A stretch of 64,000 nt of DNA from JAIQFL01 sp035295745 (GCA_035295745.1 DATGIL010000071.1:296507-360506); one strand, 5' to 3'. Shown: positions 16,884 to 26,138, counted from the first letter of the stretch. A program made the numbers and translations. The notes: generated by a model not told the origin, from the letters alone.

Positions 16884-17801
16884 TTACATGTTTTCGATCA
16901 TAGGGAAAAGATCCCGTATGAGCCGCGTCAATACGGGTCCCACCGTCACCACGAAGAGCGACGGCAGCACACAGAAGAAGATCGGAAAAACTAATTTGAC
17001 GGCGAGCTTGGCGGCGCGTTCTTCGGCCTTCTGGCGAGCCATCACTCGCATGTACTCGGAATGGCCGCGAAGGCTCTGCGCGATGCTCGTACCGAAGCGG
17101 TCGGTCTGGATTAGAACGGCCACCAGCTTCTTCAACTCCTCAACTCCAGTCCGTTCCGCCAAATTATGCAAAGCTTCGACCCGGCGCTTTCCGGCCCGCA
17201 TCTCCAGGTTCATCAGCGTGAACTCTTCACAGATAGCCGGGTAAGCGAACTGCAACTCCTTTGCGACCTGAATGGTCGTTTGGTCGAGCCCCAGGCCCGA
17301 TTCGACGCAGACCACCATCAGGTCGAGAGCGTTGGGTAGTGCTTTTTCGATGGCGTGCTGGCGGCGCCGAATCAGGAACGACAAATACTGCGAGGGAGCG
17401 ATGTAGCCGAGAAACCCGCCAAAACCCGTCAGGTAAAAGACGTTGTCGATCGCGCAATGCGACTGCTGCGCCAACAGCAAAGCGGTCAATGCGAAGACGA
17501 TCGTCGACACAACGCGCGCGCCATTGAAGATTTTAGGGGCATTTGGATCGCGAAATCCGGCGCGGATCAGGCGGCGCTTCAGACGCGGGAGATCTTTCGG
17601 CGATGCGGGGACCATCGTCCCCACGCGGCTAACGAGTTGTTGCCAGATCAGGCTGGGAGATGGCAGGAATGGGACGACCGATCCCAACCTGGGCTTCAGG
17701 CGCTCGACGGCTCGCGTTCGCCAGTCGGTCAATCGCAATCCGAATAACGCGGTAACCACCGCAACCGAGACAAATACCAGGCAAGTCAATAAGCCGAGCA
17801 C
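16884..17801 (-). CDS. tadC: Type II secretion system F-family protein TadC
   Basis: A 305-residue inner-membrane platform protein of the Tad/Flp pilus system. It starts at GTG 17801, five bases after the tadB stop region, with GAGG seven bases upstream. The T2SSF domain is central: ALPNALDLMVVCVESGLGLDQTT, then EEFTLMNLEMRAGKRR and LAERTGVEELKKLVAVLIQT. Membrane helices lie at the N-terminus (LLTCLVFVSVAVVTALFGL), mid-protein and C-terminus (LVFPIFFCVLPSLFVVTVGP). TadB and TadC form the membrane platform on which the ATPase TadA acts. It is the sixth gene in the compact operon. Confidence 0.92.
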   Translation of the reverse strand: MLGLLTCLVFVSVAVVTALFGLRLTDWRTRAVERLKPRLGSVVPFLPSPSLIWQQLVSRVGTMVPASPKDLPRLKRRLIRAGFRDPNAPKIFNGARVVSTIVFALTALLLAQQSHCAIDNVFYLTGFGGFLGYIAPSQYLSFLIRRRQHAIEKALPNALDLMVVCVESGLGLDQTTIQVAKELQFAYPAICEEFTLMNLEMRAGKRRVEALHNLAERTGVEELKKLVAVLIQTDRFGTSIAQSLRGHSEYMRVMARQKAEERAAKLAVKLVFPIFFCVLPSLFVVTVGPVLTRLIRDLFPMIENM

Positions 17802-17803
17802 TG

Positions 17804-18775
17804 CTACACCTCAATCGTCACAATCTTCTTGATAATCATGTAGCCAACGATTTCGAGCCCGAGGGCGCCGGCCACCATCTCGTGTCCCATGGGGTCATCC
17901 ACGAAGAACCGTGCATACTCCGGGTTGACCACCCACATCAACGCGCCCACCGCGAGCGGGATCGCTGCCAGAATCCGGCCGGACATGAGCCCCTGCGCGC
18001 TGATTGCGCGAATCCGGGCTCGAAGCTTGAAGCGTTCCCGGATGATGTGCGCTAATTTGTCGAGAAGTTCCGCCAGATTTCCGCCGGTGCGCTTTTGCAT
18101 CAGCACGGCGGAAACGAAGAATTGTACGTCCATGGAAGGGATTCTTCGCGACAGTTTTTTCATCACGATATCGAGCGGTTGGCCAAGATTCTGTTCCTCG
18201 TAAGTCCGGCGAAACTCCCCGGCCAGAGGCTCGCTGAACTCCTTGTAGACCATTTCGAGTGAGACAGAGAACGCATGCCCGGCGCGCATCGAGCGGGAGA
18301 TAAACTCCAAACAATCGGGGAACTGCTCTTCGAATTTCCGGATTCGCTGAGCCGCCCTGCGACGCACGTACGACAGGGGCATCCAGGCTCCAGCAGCGCC
18401 AGCGAGCAGGGCGAGGAGCGGTTGACTGTTTCGCGTCGGAACGGTAACCAGGATGAAGACGGCGAGAAATGCACCCGTGCAGCGGTGGATCAGACCGGCG
18501 CCGCCCCATTTGAGCCCGCTCGTCTCGAGCAACTGCTCCGCGGCTTGTTTGAGCTTCAGGCGATCGAGTATGCCCGTGGCCAACCGGCCTCCCACCTCGT
18601 CCACCATCTGCATCAGTGCCGGCCGGGTTGCGCGGCGTGAGCCATTCGCGACCTGCGCTTTCGCGGTGAGCCGCCGCAGTGCGGTTACCCGGCCGCGCTG
18701 CTCCAGCCACGCGTCCAGCAGGGCATAGGAGCCGACGCTCGTCAGAAAGGCGAGCATGAAAACTGTGATGTTCAT
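17804..18775 (-). CDS. tadB: Type II secretion system F-family protein TadB
   Basis: A 323-residue inner-membrane protein, paralogous to TadC. The F-domain is recognisable in QFPDCLEFISRSMRAGHAFS, EEQNLGQPLDIVMKKLSRR and FVSAVLMQKRTGGNLAELL, typical of TadB. There are hydrophobic helices at the N-terminus (ITVFMLAFLTSVGSYALL), mid-protein and near the C-terminus (ILAAIPLAVGALMWVV). Its ATG overlaps the tadA stop by four bases (ATGA), so translation is coupled. Together with TadC it forms the platform of the Tad secretion machine. Confidence 0.92.
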   Translation of the reverse strand: MNITVFMLAFLTSVGSYALLDAWLEQRGRVTALRRLTAKAQVANGSRRATRPALMQMVDEVGGRLATGILDRLKLKQAAEQLLETSGLKWGGAGLIHRCTGAFLAVFILVTVPTRNSQPLLALLAGAAGAWMPLSYVRRRAAQRIRKFEEQFPDCLEFISRSMRAGHAFSVSLEMVYKEFSEPLAGEFRRTYEEQNLGQPLDIVMKKLSRRIPSMDVQFFVSAVLMQKRTGGNLAELLDKLAHIIRERFKLRARIRAISAQGLMSGRILAAIPLAVGALMWVVNPEYARFFVDDPMGHEMVAGALGLEIVGYMIIKKIVTIEV

Positions 18776-20139
18776 GCCGGTCCAATCGGGACAACCTCGT
18801 CGAACATATCAAGCGGCAGTTGGATTCCCGCCGCCAGCAGTTTCTCGTTGAATTTCGGCAGAATCCCGGTAGCTGCGAATCTGCCGATTACTTTCCCGTC
18901 GGGCGACAGGCCCCGTTTCTCGAAGACGAAGATCTCCTGAAGGGTGATGATATCGGTCTCGATTCCGGTCACTTCGGTGATACTGGTCACGCGCCGGGTG
19001 CCGTCGCTCAAACGGGATGCCTGCACCAGAATGTGCACCGCGGAGGCAATCTGTTGCCGGATGGCCGTCAAATGCATGTTCGCATTGGCCAAAGAAACCA
19101 TGACTTCCAGGCGCGAGATCGCGTCCCGAGGGCTGTTGGCGTGCACTGTGGTGAGAGATCCATCATGGCCGGTGTTCATGGCCTGAAGCATGTCGAGTGC
19201 TTCCTCGCCGCGAACCTCTCCGACGATGATGCGGTCGGGCCGCATGCGGAGACTGTTGACCAGCAGTTGGCGCTGCCTTACCGAACCCTGCCCCTCGACA
19301 TTCGCGGGACGGGTCTCGAGCCGCGCCAGGTGCGGCTGTTTGAGCTGCAGTTCGGCGGCGTCCTCGATGGTGACGATGCGCTCCTTAGGAGAAATGAAAA
19401 CGGAAAGCGCATTGAGCAGGGTCGTCTTGCCCGCGCCTGTGCCGCCCGAAACGATGATGTTGAGACGTGCCTTGACCGCGGCTTCCAGTAAACGCATCAT
19501 TCCTGGTGTGAGCGCGTTCTTGGCGACCAGATCCGCCGGCATCAGCTTGTCCGTACTGAATCGACGGATTGACAATAATGGGCCGTCCACTGCCAGCGGC
19601 GGAATGATCGCATTCACACGGGATCCATCGGCCAGGCGGGCATCCACCATGGGATTGGATTCATCCACGCGGCGGCCGACCTGCGAAACGATACGGTCTA
19701 TGATGCGGAGAAGATGCCCGTCATCGTGGAACCTGACGTTGGTCATTTCCAGGAGCCCCTTACGTTCCACGTAGACTTGCTTATGGCCGTTGACGAGAAT
19801 GTCGGAGATGGTGTTGTCCTGCAGTAACGGCTCGAGAGGACCAAGCCCGAAGACTTCGTGCAGCACCTCGCCGCTGATCTGCTGTTTTTCGCTCGCCGTG
19901 AGCAGATTTGGCTCACTATCGACGATCGTCAAAACGGCCTGACGGACCTCATCGCGAATCTGATTGTCCTCGATGCTGGCGAGTGCATCCAGGTTGATCC
20001 GGTCCAGCAGTTTGCGATGGAGCGTGAACTTGAGCTCCTGGTATTCCGGTTTGAGCTGGGTCTTGCGGGCGGCATTACGCAGCAGTCGCTGCTCCCAGTT
20101 CAGATCAGCCATCGGTTCGATCTGCGCGTCGGTCGTCAT
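18772..20139 (-). CDS. tadA: Tad secretion ATPase TadA/CpaF
   Basis: A 455-residue ATPase of the VirB11/CpaF family that powers Flp pilus assembly. Walker A is GGTGAGKTT at residues 232-240. The Asp box (RIVTIEDAAELQL), Walker B region (RPDRIIVGEVRGEEALDML) and His box (GHDGSLTTVHANSPRDA) follow in the normal order. The N-terminal ~180 residues are the CpaF-type N domain (GLGPLEPLLQDNTISDILVNG). The length is typical. Its start overlaps the cpaC stop by four bases. There is no tadZ/cpaE gene between cpaC and tadA, where it often lies in other species. Confidence 0.95.
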   Translation of the reverse strand: MTTDAQIEPMADLNWEQRLLRNAARKTQLKPEYQELKFTLHRKLLDRINLDALASIEDNQIRDEVRQAVLTIVDSEPNLLTASEKQQISGEVLHEVFGLGPLEPLLQDNTISDILVNGHKQVYVERKGLLEMTNVRFHDDGHLLRIIDRIVSQVGRRVDESNPMVDARLADGSRVNAIIPPLAVDGPLLSIRRFSTDKLMPADLVAKNALTPGMMRLLEAAVKARLNIIVSGGTGAGKTTLLNALSVFISPKERIVTIEDAAELQLKQPHLARLETRPANVEGQGSVRQRQLLVNSLRMRPDRIIVGEVRGEEALDMLQAMNTGHDGSLTTVHANSPRDAISRLEVMVSLANANMHLTAIRQQIASAVHILVQASRLSDGTRRVTSITEVTGIETDIITLQEIFVFEKRGLSPDGKVIGRFAATGILPKFNEKLLAAGIQLPLDMFDEVVPIGPA

Positions 20140-21491
20140 TTGCGTTCCTTTGTCTTGGGCGTTTCGGCGGGCGTCAGGAACGGCACCGGCATCAGGGGGC
20201 CGGCATCCGAGGCTCGTGGTGTATCGGGATCCACTTTCTCTGGTGTCACCACCACGATCAGCTCGGTCTTGGATTTGCTCACGGACCGGCTCTTGAAGAG
20301 GGCTCCGAATATCGGTACGTGGGAGAGGCCGGGAACCTGCGACAGGTTCTCGATGACGCGGTCGTCGATCAAGCCGCCGATCACGAAACTCTGGCCGGTT
20401 CCGAGTTCAATATCGGTCTCGATGCGGCGAGTCGCCAGCGCGGGAATATTGAGCCCTGAGACCGTGACTCCGTTCCCCGAATCGATGCTCGAGACTTCCG
20501 GTTTGACGTGCAGCCGAATGGTGTCATGAGTGGTCACTTGGGGCAGGAACGAGAGCTTGATGCCATACTCCCGGAACTGAACCGAAATCGCGCCGGAGTT
20601 GGCGCCTGCCTGAGTAACGGGAACCGGAAATTCTCCGCCTGCCAGAAAACTGGCTTCTTTGCCATTTGTAGAGACCAGGTTGGGTTCGGCCAGGATCTCG
20701 AGAAGCCCCTTGGTTTGAAGATCACGGATCATGACACCCAGGTTCAGGTCTGGCCGGAAGGCGAAGATGTTGAGCATGTCGGACAGTGTAAAAGATGTGG
20801 GCGCGGCCGCCGTTCCGGGTGTCTTGCCGGTTACCTGGGAGAGGCCGCCAGAGGCAAATTGGCCGGTAGTGATTCGTCCCACGGTATTGCCGGCACCGGT
20901 TGAAAGCAGGTTTGCGCCGATCTCGGCAAGAGCGGTCCGATTCAGTTCAGCAAACTTCACGTGCAGGATCACTTGCTTGTCACGTACTGGTGGGGCGACC
21001 TTGAGATTGCTGATGGCGCCTTTGACCGACGACGACACCAAGGCCAGCGCCCGATCGGCAACCGCCTGCGTACTGGCGTTTCCCACCAACGATAAGGAAT
21101 CGCGCGACGCCCGAATGTCGATTTCCTCGTCGGGGAAGGTCTCGCGCACGAGCTTGCGCAGAGGCTCGAGATTCGGCTCCACAGTAACGTCGTAGACAAC
21201 GCGCTCGCCGGACTTGGACCAGATGAAAATCGTGGCTTGGCCGAGAGCCTTGGCGTGAAACAAGACCTCTGTTGTGCTGGCGGAAACGACGTCCACTATT
21301 TCGGGGCTGCTGGTGGCGACGCGGCTTACTCCTTTAGGGCAATCAATCACGACGCCCTTTCCTACATGGAGAAGCAACTCCAGCGGCGCTGAACTCAACT
21401 TTTCAAGAGCCAAGGCCGGGCATGCCAACAGCATGCTCGCGAGCCCTAAGATTAGGCACACGCCCGGGTTGGAGGCAGTTCGGGGTCTCAT
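20136..21491 (-). CDS. cpaC: Tad pilus secretin CpaC/RcpA
   Basis: A 451-residue outer-membrane secretin. A signal peptide (CLILGLASMLLACPALA) is followed by the pilus-secretin N-domain (GKGVVIDCPKGVSRVATSSP, VLFHAKALGQATIFIWS) and a BON-like segment (IRASRDSLSLVGNASTQ). The conserved secretin core covers residues ~180-420, with VPGLSHVPIFGALFKSRS near the end, the hallmark of type II/IV secretins. The C-terminal Pro-rich tail is extra. The start overlaps the cpaB stop by four bases. It forms the channel through which the Flp pilus or other substrate would leave the cell. Confidence 0.93.
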   Translation of the reverse strand: MRPRTASNPGVCLILGLASMLLACPALALEKLSSAPLELLLHVGKGVVIDCPKGVSRVATSSPEIVDVVSASTTEVLFHAKALGQATIFIWSKSGERVVYDVTVEPNLEPLRKLVRETFPDEEIDIRASRDSLSLVGNASTQAVADRALALVSSSVKGAISNLKVAPPVRDKQVILHVKFAELNRTALAEIGANLLSTGAGNTVGRITTGQFASGGLSQVTGKTPGTAAAPTSFTLSDMLNIFAFRPDLNLGVMIRDLQTKGLLEILAEPNLVSTNGKEASFLAGGEFPVPVTQAGANSGAISVQFREYGIKLSFLPQVTTHDTIRLHVKPEVSSIDSGNGVTVSGLNIPALATRRIETDIELGTGQSFVIGGLIDDRVIENLSQVPGLSHVPIFGALFKSRSVSKSKTELIVVVTPEKVDPDTPRASDAGPLMPVPFLTPAETPKTKERK

Positions 21492-22399
21492 TTCGATGGT
21501 TCCGTCCTCGGGATTGCCTGCTCCACCGTCTTTTGATTTCCGCGAATCATAATCACTTCGTCGGCACGGGGGGCGGGTGGCGTCTCAGTCTTGACTATGG
21601 AAACCGGCGGAGCCGCCGCCCGCCGCACCGGCGCTGTGACCACTGCTTTGGACACGACCGGGTTTTCCGGCGCGGCCGTACGGGGGTGCGGCTCGGTGAC
21701 ATACAGCTCGCGCGCCTGCCAGCCAGTGGTGTGGATGACCTGCTGATCGGAGTTGTTGCGCAAAACAAGCTGGATGCGGCCTTCGCTGTTGGCCAACGTC
21801 AAAGCCTCTGCTTGAGGTGGGCTGACTAGCAAGGTGACGACGGTGGCGCTGATCGGTTGACCCTTGGTATCGGCTTGGATGGTCTGCCCCGCGGACAGTA
21901 CTGGGATGTTCTGCAAAACGGTAGTGGTCACCGTATCGTTGCTGGAAGGTGGATGGCCGGTGACCAGGACGTCCACCCGCATTCCCGGTAAGACATACCC
22001 GGCAACACCCACCACATCGTTGACCCGGACGGCCACCGCTCGCAAACCGGGAGGAATCATGGGAGACAGGCCGATACCGCTACCTTTGGGAGCGATTCGC
22101 GTTTCAACGATGGGTTCGTCCTGACCGATGGGACTGACGACCGACCGGTCAACCACATCCTCGATGCGGGAGAATGCGTCCTTGGGAAACAGGGACTCGG
22201 GGACCTGGATGGCCTTGACGGTTTCGGCAGTGATTAACGCGCCGAAGGCTAACGGCTGCGATGCGACCACCACCACTCTTCCGGGTTGCCGCCTGGAGCC
22301 ACCGGCGTTCGAAGCCATCCGATAGAAGACGGTGGCTACCAGAAAGGCCCAAAGCAGGCTGCAGCCCACCACAATGATGAATCTCCTATCGAAGCGCAT
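21488..22399 (-). CDS. cpaB: Flp pilus assembly protein CpaB/RcpC
   Basis: A 303-residue protein with an N-terminal membrane anchor (FIIVVGCSLLWAFLVATVF), followed by the SAF-like domain VVVASQPLAFGALITAETVK and the CpaB core (LSPMIPPGLRAVAVRVNDVV, GYVLPGMRVDVLVTG). CpaB/RcpC is a periplasmic partner of the secretin. The last ~70 residues are Pro/Ala-rich and poorly conserved. GAGG lies six bases before ATG 22399. The gene starts three bases after the cpaA stop and overlaps cpaC. Confidence 0.92.
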   Translation of the reverse strand: MRFDRRFIIVVGCSLLWAFLVATVFYRMASNAGGSRRQPGRVVVVASQPLAFGALITAETVKAIQVPESLFPKDAFSRIEDVVDRSVVSPIGQDEPIVETRIAPKGSGIGLSPMIPPGLRAVAVRVNDVVGVAGYVLPGMRVDVLVTGHPPSSNDTVTTTVLQNIPVLSAGQTIQADTKGQPISATVVTLLVSPPQAEALTLANSEGRIQLVLRNNSDQQVIHTTGWQARELYVTEPHPRTAAPENPVVSKAVVTAPVRRAAAPPVSIVKTETPPAPRADEVIMIRGNQKTVEQAIPRTEPSK

Positions 22400-22402
22400 G
22401 AG

Positions 22403-22822
22403 TCACCTCTTCGCCAGCAGGGCCAGCCAGGCACCCAGGACGATAGCAGGTCCGTAACGGATTGCCCGTTGCCGACGGCTAAACAGCAAGCTGCCGGCCG
22501 CCAAAATACCGCCAGACACCGCCGCCAGGATTGCTGCTGTTAAAGCTCCCGAGGGACCCAGCAAGGCGCCAAACGCAGCCATCAGTTTCACATCGCCGCC
22601 GCCCAGTCCTCCCATGCAGTAGAAGACCAGGAAAACCGTGAATCCGATCAGGGCGCCGCCCGACGACATCGCCAAGCCGATCCAGCCCTGGTGAACGATG
22701 TGATAGATCAGCCCACCAGCGAGCGCAGTGAGGCTGGTCCAGTTGGAGATCACGCCACGGCGCAGATCCTCGACTACCGCGGCACAGCCGGTCACGATGG
22801 CGATGAGGGTCAGAAGGTCCAT
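22403..22822 (-). CDS. cpaA: Prepilin peptidase CpaA/TadV (A24 family)
   Basis: A 139-residue polytopic aspartic peptidase that processes Flp-type prepilins. The two catalytic aspartates are D19 in VVEDLRRGVISNW and D77 in the GxGD motif (GGLGGGDVKLMAAFG). It is the short form lacking the N-methyltransferase domain, as usual in tad loci. About five membrane helices are present. Its ribosome binding site GGGAG lies in the loop of a perfect 8-bp hairpin just upstream. The substrate pilin gene is not in this window. Confidence 0.9.
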   Translation of the reverse strand: MDLLTLIAIVTGCAAVVEDLRRGVISNWTSLTALAGGLIYHIVHQGWIGLAMSSGGALIGFTVFLVFYCMGGLGGGDVKLMAAFGALLGPSGALTAAILAAVSGGILAAGSLLFSRRQRAIRYGPAIVLGAWLALLAKR

Positions 22823-22842
22823 TGATGGTCTCCCACCATCAA
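22822..22842 (-). promoter_or_regulatory. Hairpin presenting the cpaA ribosome binding site in its loop
   Basis: On the transcript, TTGATGGT pairs with ACCATCAA (plus-strand arms 22822-22829 and 22835-22842) around a five-base loop, GGGAG, which is the Shine-Dalgarno sequence seven bases from the start codon. The 3' arm runs into the first base of the ATG, so folding could set initiation of the first tad gene. Confidence 0.45.
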
Positions 22843-22910
22843 AAATCCGGACAGGTCCTCATTGGCGGCCCGACCCAAGCGCCTGGGAGGTCCCAGAAGC
22901 GTTTTCCAGT

Positions 22911-24494
22911 TCAGTCACAAATGTATGTTCGGCAGGTCTCACGGATTTCTTTAGGGTCGACGGATACTTTTTCGCTGCGCCGCATCAACAGAACGGAAAT
23001 GGAGTCTCGATAGACCACAGTCCAGTCCGGCGAGTCTTGGAGGAGATTTCCCAAAGCCCAATCCTTCGGAAGCAAGGCGATGTCGAAGCCATATCGATCC
23101 AACGCCCCGCGCCATCCAGCGCCCACAGACAGGAGCGCCTGGTAATCGTCGCCGACGGACGGGCCGTAGAAATCACTCCGCCCGTCGAAGAAGACGCGCT
23201 GAAGCGGGTAGAGCTGAAAAATCAGATAGTCCGCCCACTGATCGGAGGTCAGGATGCGTGGCATGGATCCTGCAGGCACGAGTCTGTTGAGATTTGCGCC
23301 AACCGCTGCCACAGGAAACCTGGACTCCGGGAAGTCCGCGAGTCTTGCCGCCGGCAAACTGATCCCGATCACCAACGCACCAAGCGTCGGCGCCCAAATG
23401 CTGATGTGTCGCGACCTGCCCAGATCCAGTGATAGATCCCAGAAAATGCGGATCGCGGAACGCGCCGGTTTGCGTGCGGCTAAGCCAGACCACCACGTCG
23501 CGCACTCGGACGCGATCACCGGGGCCGATACGATCGCATACCACGGCACGTGCCTGGCAGACCGAAGGGCGGCAAAGCCCCACGCGATCACCAGAAGTCC
23601 ATCAAACCACTGCCTTCGGCCGAGCGGGCGGCCAGCCGAAACGACGCCGAACAAGAGCATCAGGGCGAAGACAATCATATTCTCCGAACGGATGCTCGGC
23701 GATTGGAACTCCTGCACGTGCTCCATAATCCAGGACGATCCGAGGTATTGAGCGATGTGCTGGTGCAGGCGCCATCCGTACGGGTTGAGCAGGGTGGCGG
23801 CCGAGCAAAGGGCAGCGAGCGTCCCGTATCGCAGAAAATTCTTCCAGTGCCGCGCGATCCCGCTGACCAGGACTAGCAGTCCGAGGATTAACAGCCACCC
23901 TGCGAACCCCGCATGAAGATTGGCCCACAGAGCGGTAAGGGGAACGAGCCACCAGAGCAGAAGTCCCGGCGACCTCCGGTCCTCATCGAGGATCCAGAGG
24001 GCCTGAGTCGCCAGCAGAAGAGAGAAAATGTGCGGCCGGGCCAGTGCATGAATGCTCGACTGGCTGACGGCAAGGAGCGTCACGGCAACTGCGATCCAGA
24101 GGCCGGAGCCTCGCCGCAAAAGCCAGCAGAACAGGAATACAGCAGACAGACCGAGCACTCCCGCTGCCAGCCCCGCCACCGCGGCGAGGCCATGCCACCG
24201 GTGAAGCGAGGCGAAGATCACGTCCGAAAGCCATTCCCAGGCGAACCATGGCTGTCCGGCACGCGTAAACGAAAAGGGATCCGCCTGCGGAACCCGGCCG
24301 GTTTGCAGAATGTAGTCGCCGGTGCGGATATGCCAGCCGGTATCCCCATCGCCTAGCAGCGCTTGCCAAGCCTGAGGGCGACCGAACATGGCAATCAGCA
24401 AAAAGGCGAAGAACAGGTCGGCAAGTGAGGGCCGGAACAAGGCACGGCAGAACCGCATGACGCGGCCATGCGAGTTGAATTCGACGGCCAGCAT
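22911..24494 (-). CDS. Polytopic inner-membrane protein, glycosyltransferase-like, unknown function
   Basis: A 527-residue protein with about ten hydrophobic helices and a soluble C-terminal region of ~130 residues. After the first helix comes GDGDTGWHIRTGDYIL, with RVPQADPFSF and WFAWEWLSDVIFA. Acidic and aromatic residues in the first periplasmic loop resemble the layout of GT-C lipid-linked glycosyltransferases, but I do not recognise the family firmly. The ATG at 24494 has GGAG only two bases upstream; ATG 24458 (MRFCRALFR) is an alternative. It precedes cpaA by 88 bases on the same strand, so it may be part of the tad transcript and modify the secreted product. That link is inference. 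Confidence 0.65.
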   Translation of the reverse strand: MLAVEFNSHGRVMRFCRALFRPSLADLFFAFLLIAMFGRPQAWQALLGDGDTGWHIRTGDYILQTGRVPQADPFSFTRAGQPWFAWEWLSDVIFASLHRWHGLAAVAGLAAGVLGLSAVFLFCWLLRRGSGLWIAVAVTLLAVSQSSIHALARPHIFSLLLATQALWILDEDRRSPGLLLWWLVPLTALWANLHAGFAGWLLILGLLVLVSGIARHWKNFLRYGTLAALCSAATLLNPYGWRLHQHIAQYLGSSWIMEHVQEFQSPSIRSENMIVFALMLLFGVVSAGRPLGRRQWFDGLLVIAWGFAALRSARHVPWYAIVSAPVIASECATWWSGLAARKPARSAIRIFWDLSLDLGRSRHISIWAPTLGALVIGISLPAARLADFPESRFPVAAVGANLNRLVPAGSMPRILTSDQWADYLIFQLYPLQRVFFDGRSDFYGPSVGDDYQALLSVGAGWRGALDRYGFDIALLPKDWALGNLLQDSPDWTVVYRDSISVLLMRRSEKVSVDPKEIRETCRTYICD

Positions 24495-24554
24495 TTCTCC
24501 TGCTGAAACACATCGACCGGTTTGGCGAGAGTCTTAACGTGTTCTCGATCGGAC

Positions 24555-26138
24555 TTACTTGATGGCCATCGTGACGCCAGGTTGGCTGACCCAGGCACCG
24601 ATGCCGATGACGACCGGCACCGACGCTCCGGGAATCACGCCGTCCGGCACGGTGACGTTGATTTGGGTGAATCCCGCGATCCCGCCGGGCGCGGCGCCGG
24701 CGTACTGCACGGTGGCTACGGACCCGCCGATCAAGATCGAAACGGGTTGCACCAGAAGGGGCAGCGGCAGAGTGTTCGGCGTAATCGAAGCATCGACGCT
24801 GACGGGGTTGGTGGCGCCCCCTCCGGTCAGATAAATCTGAACTACGGACCCGCGTGCGGCACGGTTGGCATTGGCGTTGACCGAGTTATCCTGATTCAGA
24901 ATTGCCCCGGGACCGGTGCCCGAACTGTCGAGCGTGAAAATGCCCGGACCGGCCTTCTGGACACTCAACGACATGGTATTGGACGTGGCGCCTTGATACT
25001 GCACCTGGAGCTGAGTATCGAATTTGCCATCGAGGGTGTAGGGGACCACTGCATTGATTTGAGTCGCCGAGGCGTATGTCAGGGCCGCTGGAGTGCCATC
25101 GAAGAGAACCTGTACACCGCCGAGAGTCGTGGTGATGGAATGTCCATCGGACGTGACCTGCAATGGAACACCGACGTTCGGTCCCATATTGGTACCGTAA
25201 ATCGCAACGATTTCGCCGGGAGAGACCGCGCCCTGCTGACCGCTGGCTGCATTGGTGACCGCCGTCACCTGCATAGGCGGAGCGGCAACGGCCTGTTGGG
25301 TGATGGTGAAGGTCTGTGGGCCAACATGGATATTTCCGGTCCTCGTGGAACTCGGATTCGCCGCCACATGGTATGAAAGGAAGCCCGGTCCGGATCCTTG
25401 AGGGGCGGAAGTAATCTGAAGCCAACTGGCGTCGCTGAAGGCGGTCCAGCCACAAGAACTCCCGATCGTCACGGTGAGTTGCCCGTCACTGGCAGCGGCC
25501 CCGACAGTCAGGCTGGTGGGAGAGATGGTCAGATTATTGGGCGAGCCGTCTTGAGTCAGGGATAGCAGGGCGATGGCCGAGGTACCCGGATAGCCTGCGC
25601 CGAGTGCGCCGGTCCGCGATGCCAGGCAGGGATTGGCGTTGACCGTGTAGTTGACGGTGCCTCCCGGAAAAGTTCCGCCGGTGTTAGGAGGGACGACGAT
25701 CCAGGTATTGGAGACACCCGTGCTCCACACGCAATTGGTGGCGACCTGGACGCTGCCGGTGCCGCCTCCGACCGGGAAATTCATCGAAGTAGGCGATAGG
25801 GTGTAGGTGCAATTGGCTGCCGCTTGCGTGACCGTGATGATGGCTGTGGCGATCGAAATGGTGCCGGTCCGCGCCGCAGTCCTGTCGTTCTGGGCGAGCA
25901 GGAATCCTACGGTGCCGTTGCCCGTTCCGGATTGTCCGGTATAAACGGAAAGCCAGCTTGCGGCGGTAGGGCTCACCGTGGCCTGCCAGGAGCAACCATC
26001 CGGAGCCGAGACCTTCGCAACACCAGTATTCGGGGAACTAGTGGAGGCCGGCAGATTGAATGCGGAGGGCGAGACCGAATACGTACACTGTTGGGCAAAG
26101 GCGGGTAGAGCGACCGCGAGCGCCAGGAGCAACCTCAT
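24555..26138 (-). CDS. Secreted BACON-domain protein with TIGR03437-like C-terminus
   Basis: A 527-residue protein. ATG 26138 overlaps the pxpA stop by four bases and opens a signal peptide (MRLLLALAVALPAFAQQ). Three BACON-type beta-sandwich repeats follow, each with a cysteine and an SWLSV or SWLQI-like core: CSWQATVSPTAASWLSVYTG, CVWSTGVSNTWIVVPP and CGWTAFSDASWLQITSAPQ. The C-terminal ~230 residues are the Solibacter domain (TAVTNAASGQQGAVSPGEIV, YASATQINAVVPY, FTQINVTVPDGV). BACON domains are often carbohydrate-associated; the function here is unknown. Coupling to a cytoplasmic oxoprolinase operon is odd for a secreted protein. Confidence 0.8.
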   Translation of the reverse strand: MRLLLALAVALPAFAQQCTYSVSPSAFNLPASTSSPNTGVAKVSAPDGCSWQATVSPTAASWLSVYTGQSGTGNGTVGFLLAQNDRTAARTGTISIATAIITVTQAAANCTYTLSPTSMNFPVGGGTGSVQVATNCVWSTGVSNTWIVVPPNTGGTFPGGTVNYTVNANPCLASRTGALGAGYPGTSAIALLSLTQDGSPNNLTISPTSLTVGAAASDGQLTVTIGSSCGWTAFSDASWLQITSAPQGSGPGFLSYHVAANPSSTRTGNIHVGPQTFTITQQAVAAPPMQVTAVTNAASGQQGAVSPGEIVAIYGTNMGPNVGVPLQVTSDGHSITTTLGGVQVLFDGTPAALTYASATQINAVVPYTLDGKFDTQLQVQYQGATSNTMSLSVQKAGPGIFTLDSSGTGPGAILNQDNSVNANANRAARGSVVQIYLTGGGATNPVSVDASITPNTLPLPLLVQPVSILIGGSVATVQYAGAAPGGIAGFTQINVTVPDGVIPGASVPVVIGIGAWVSQPGVTMAIK

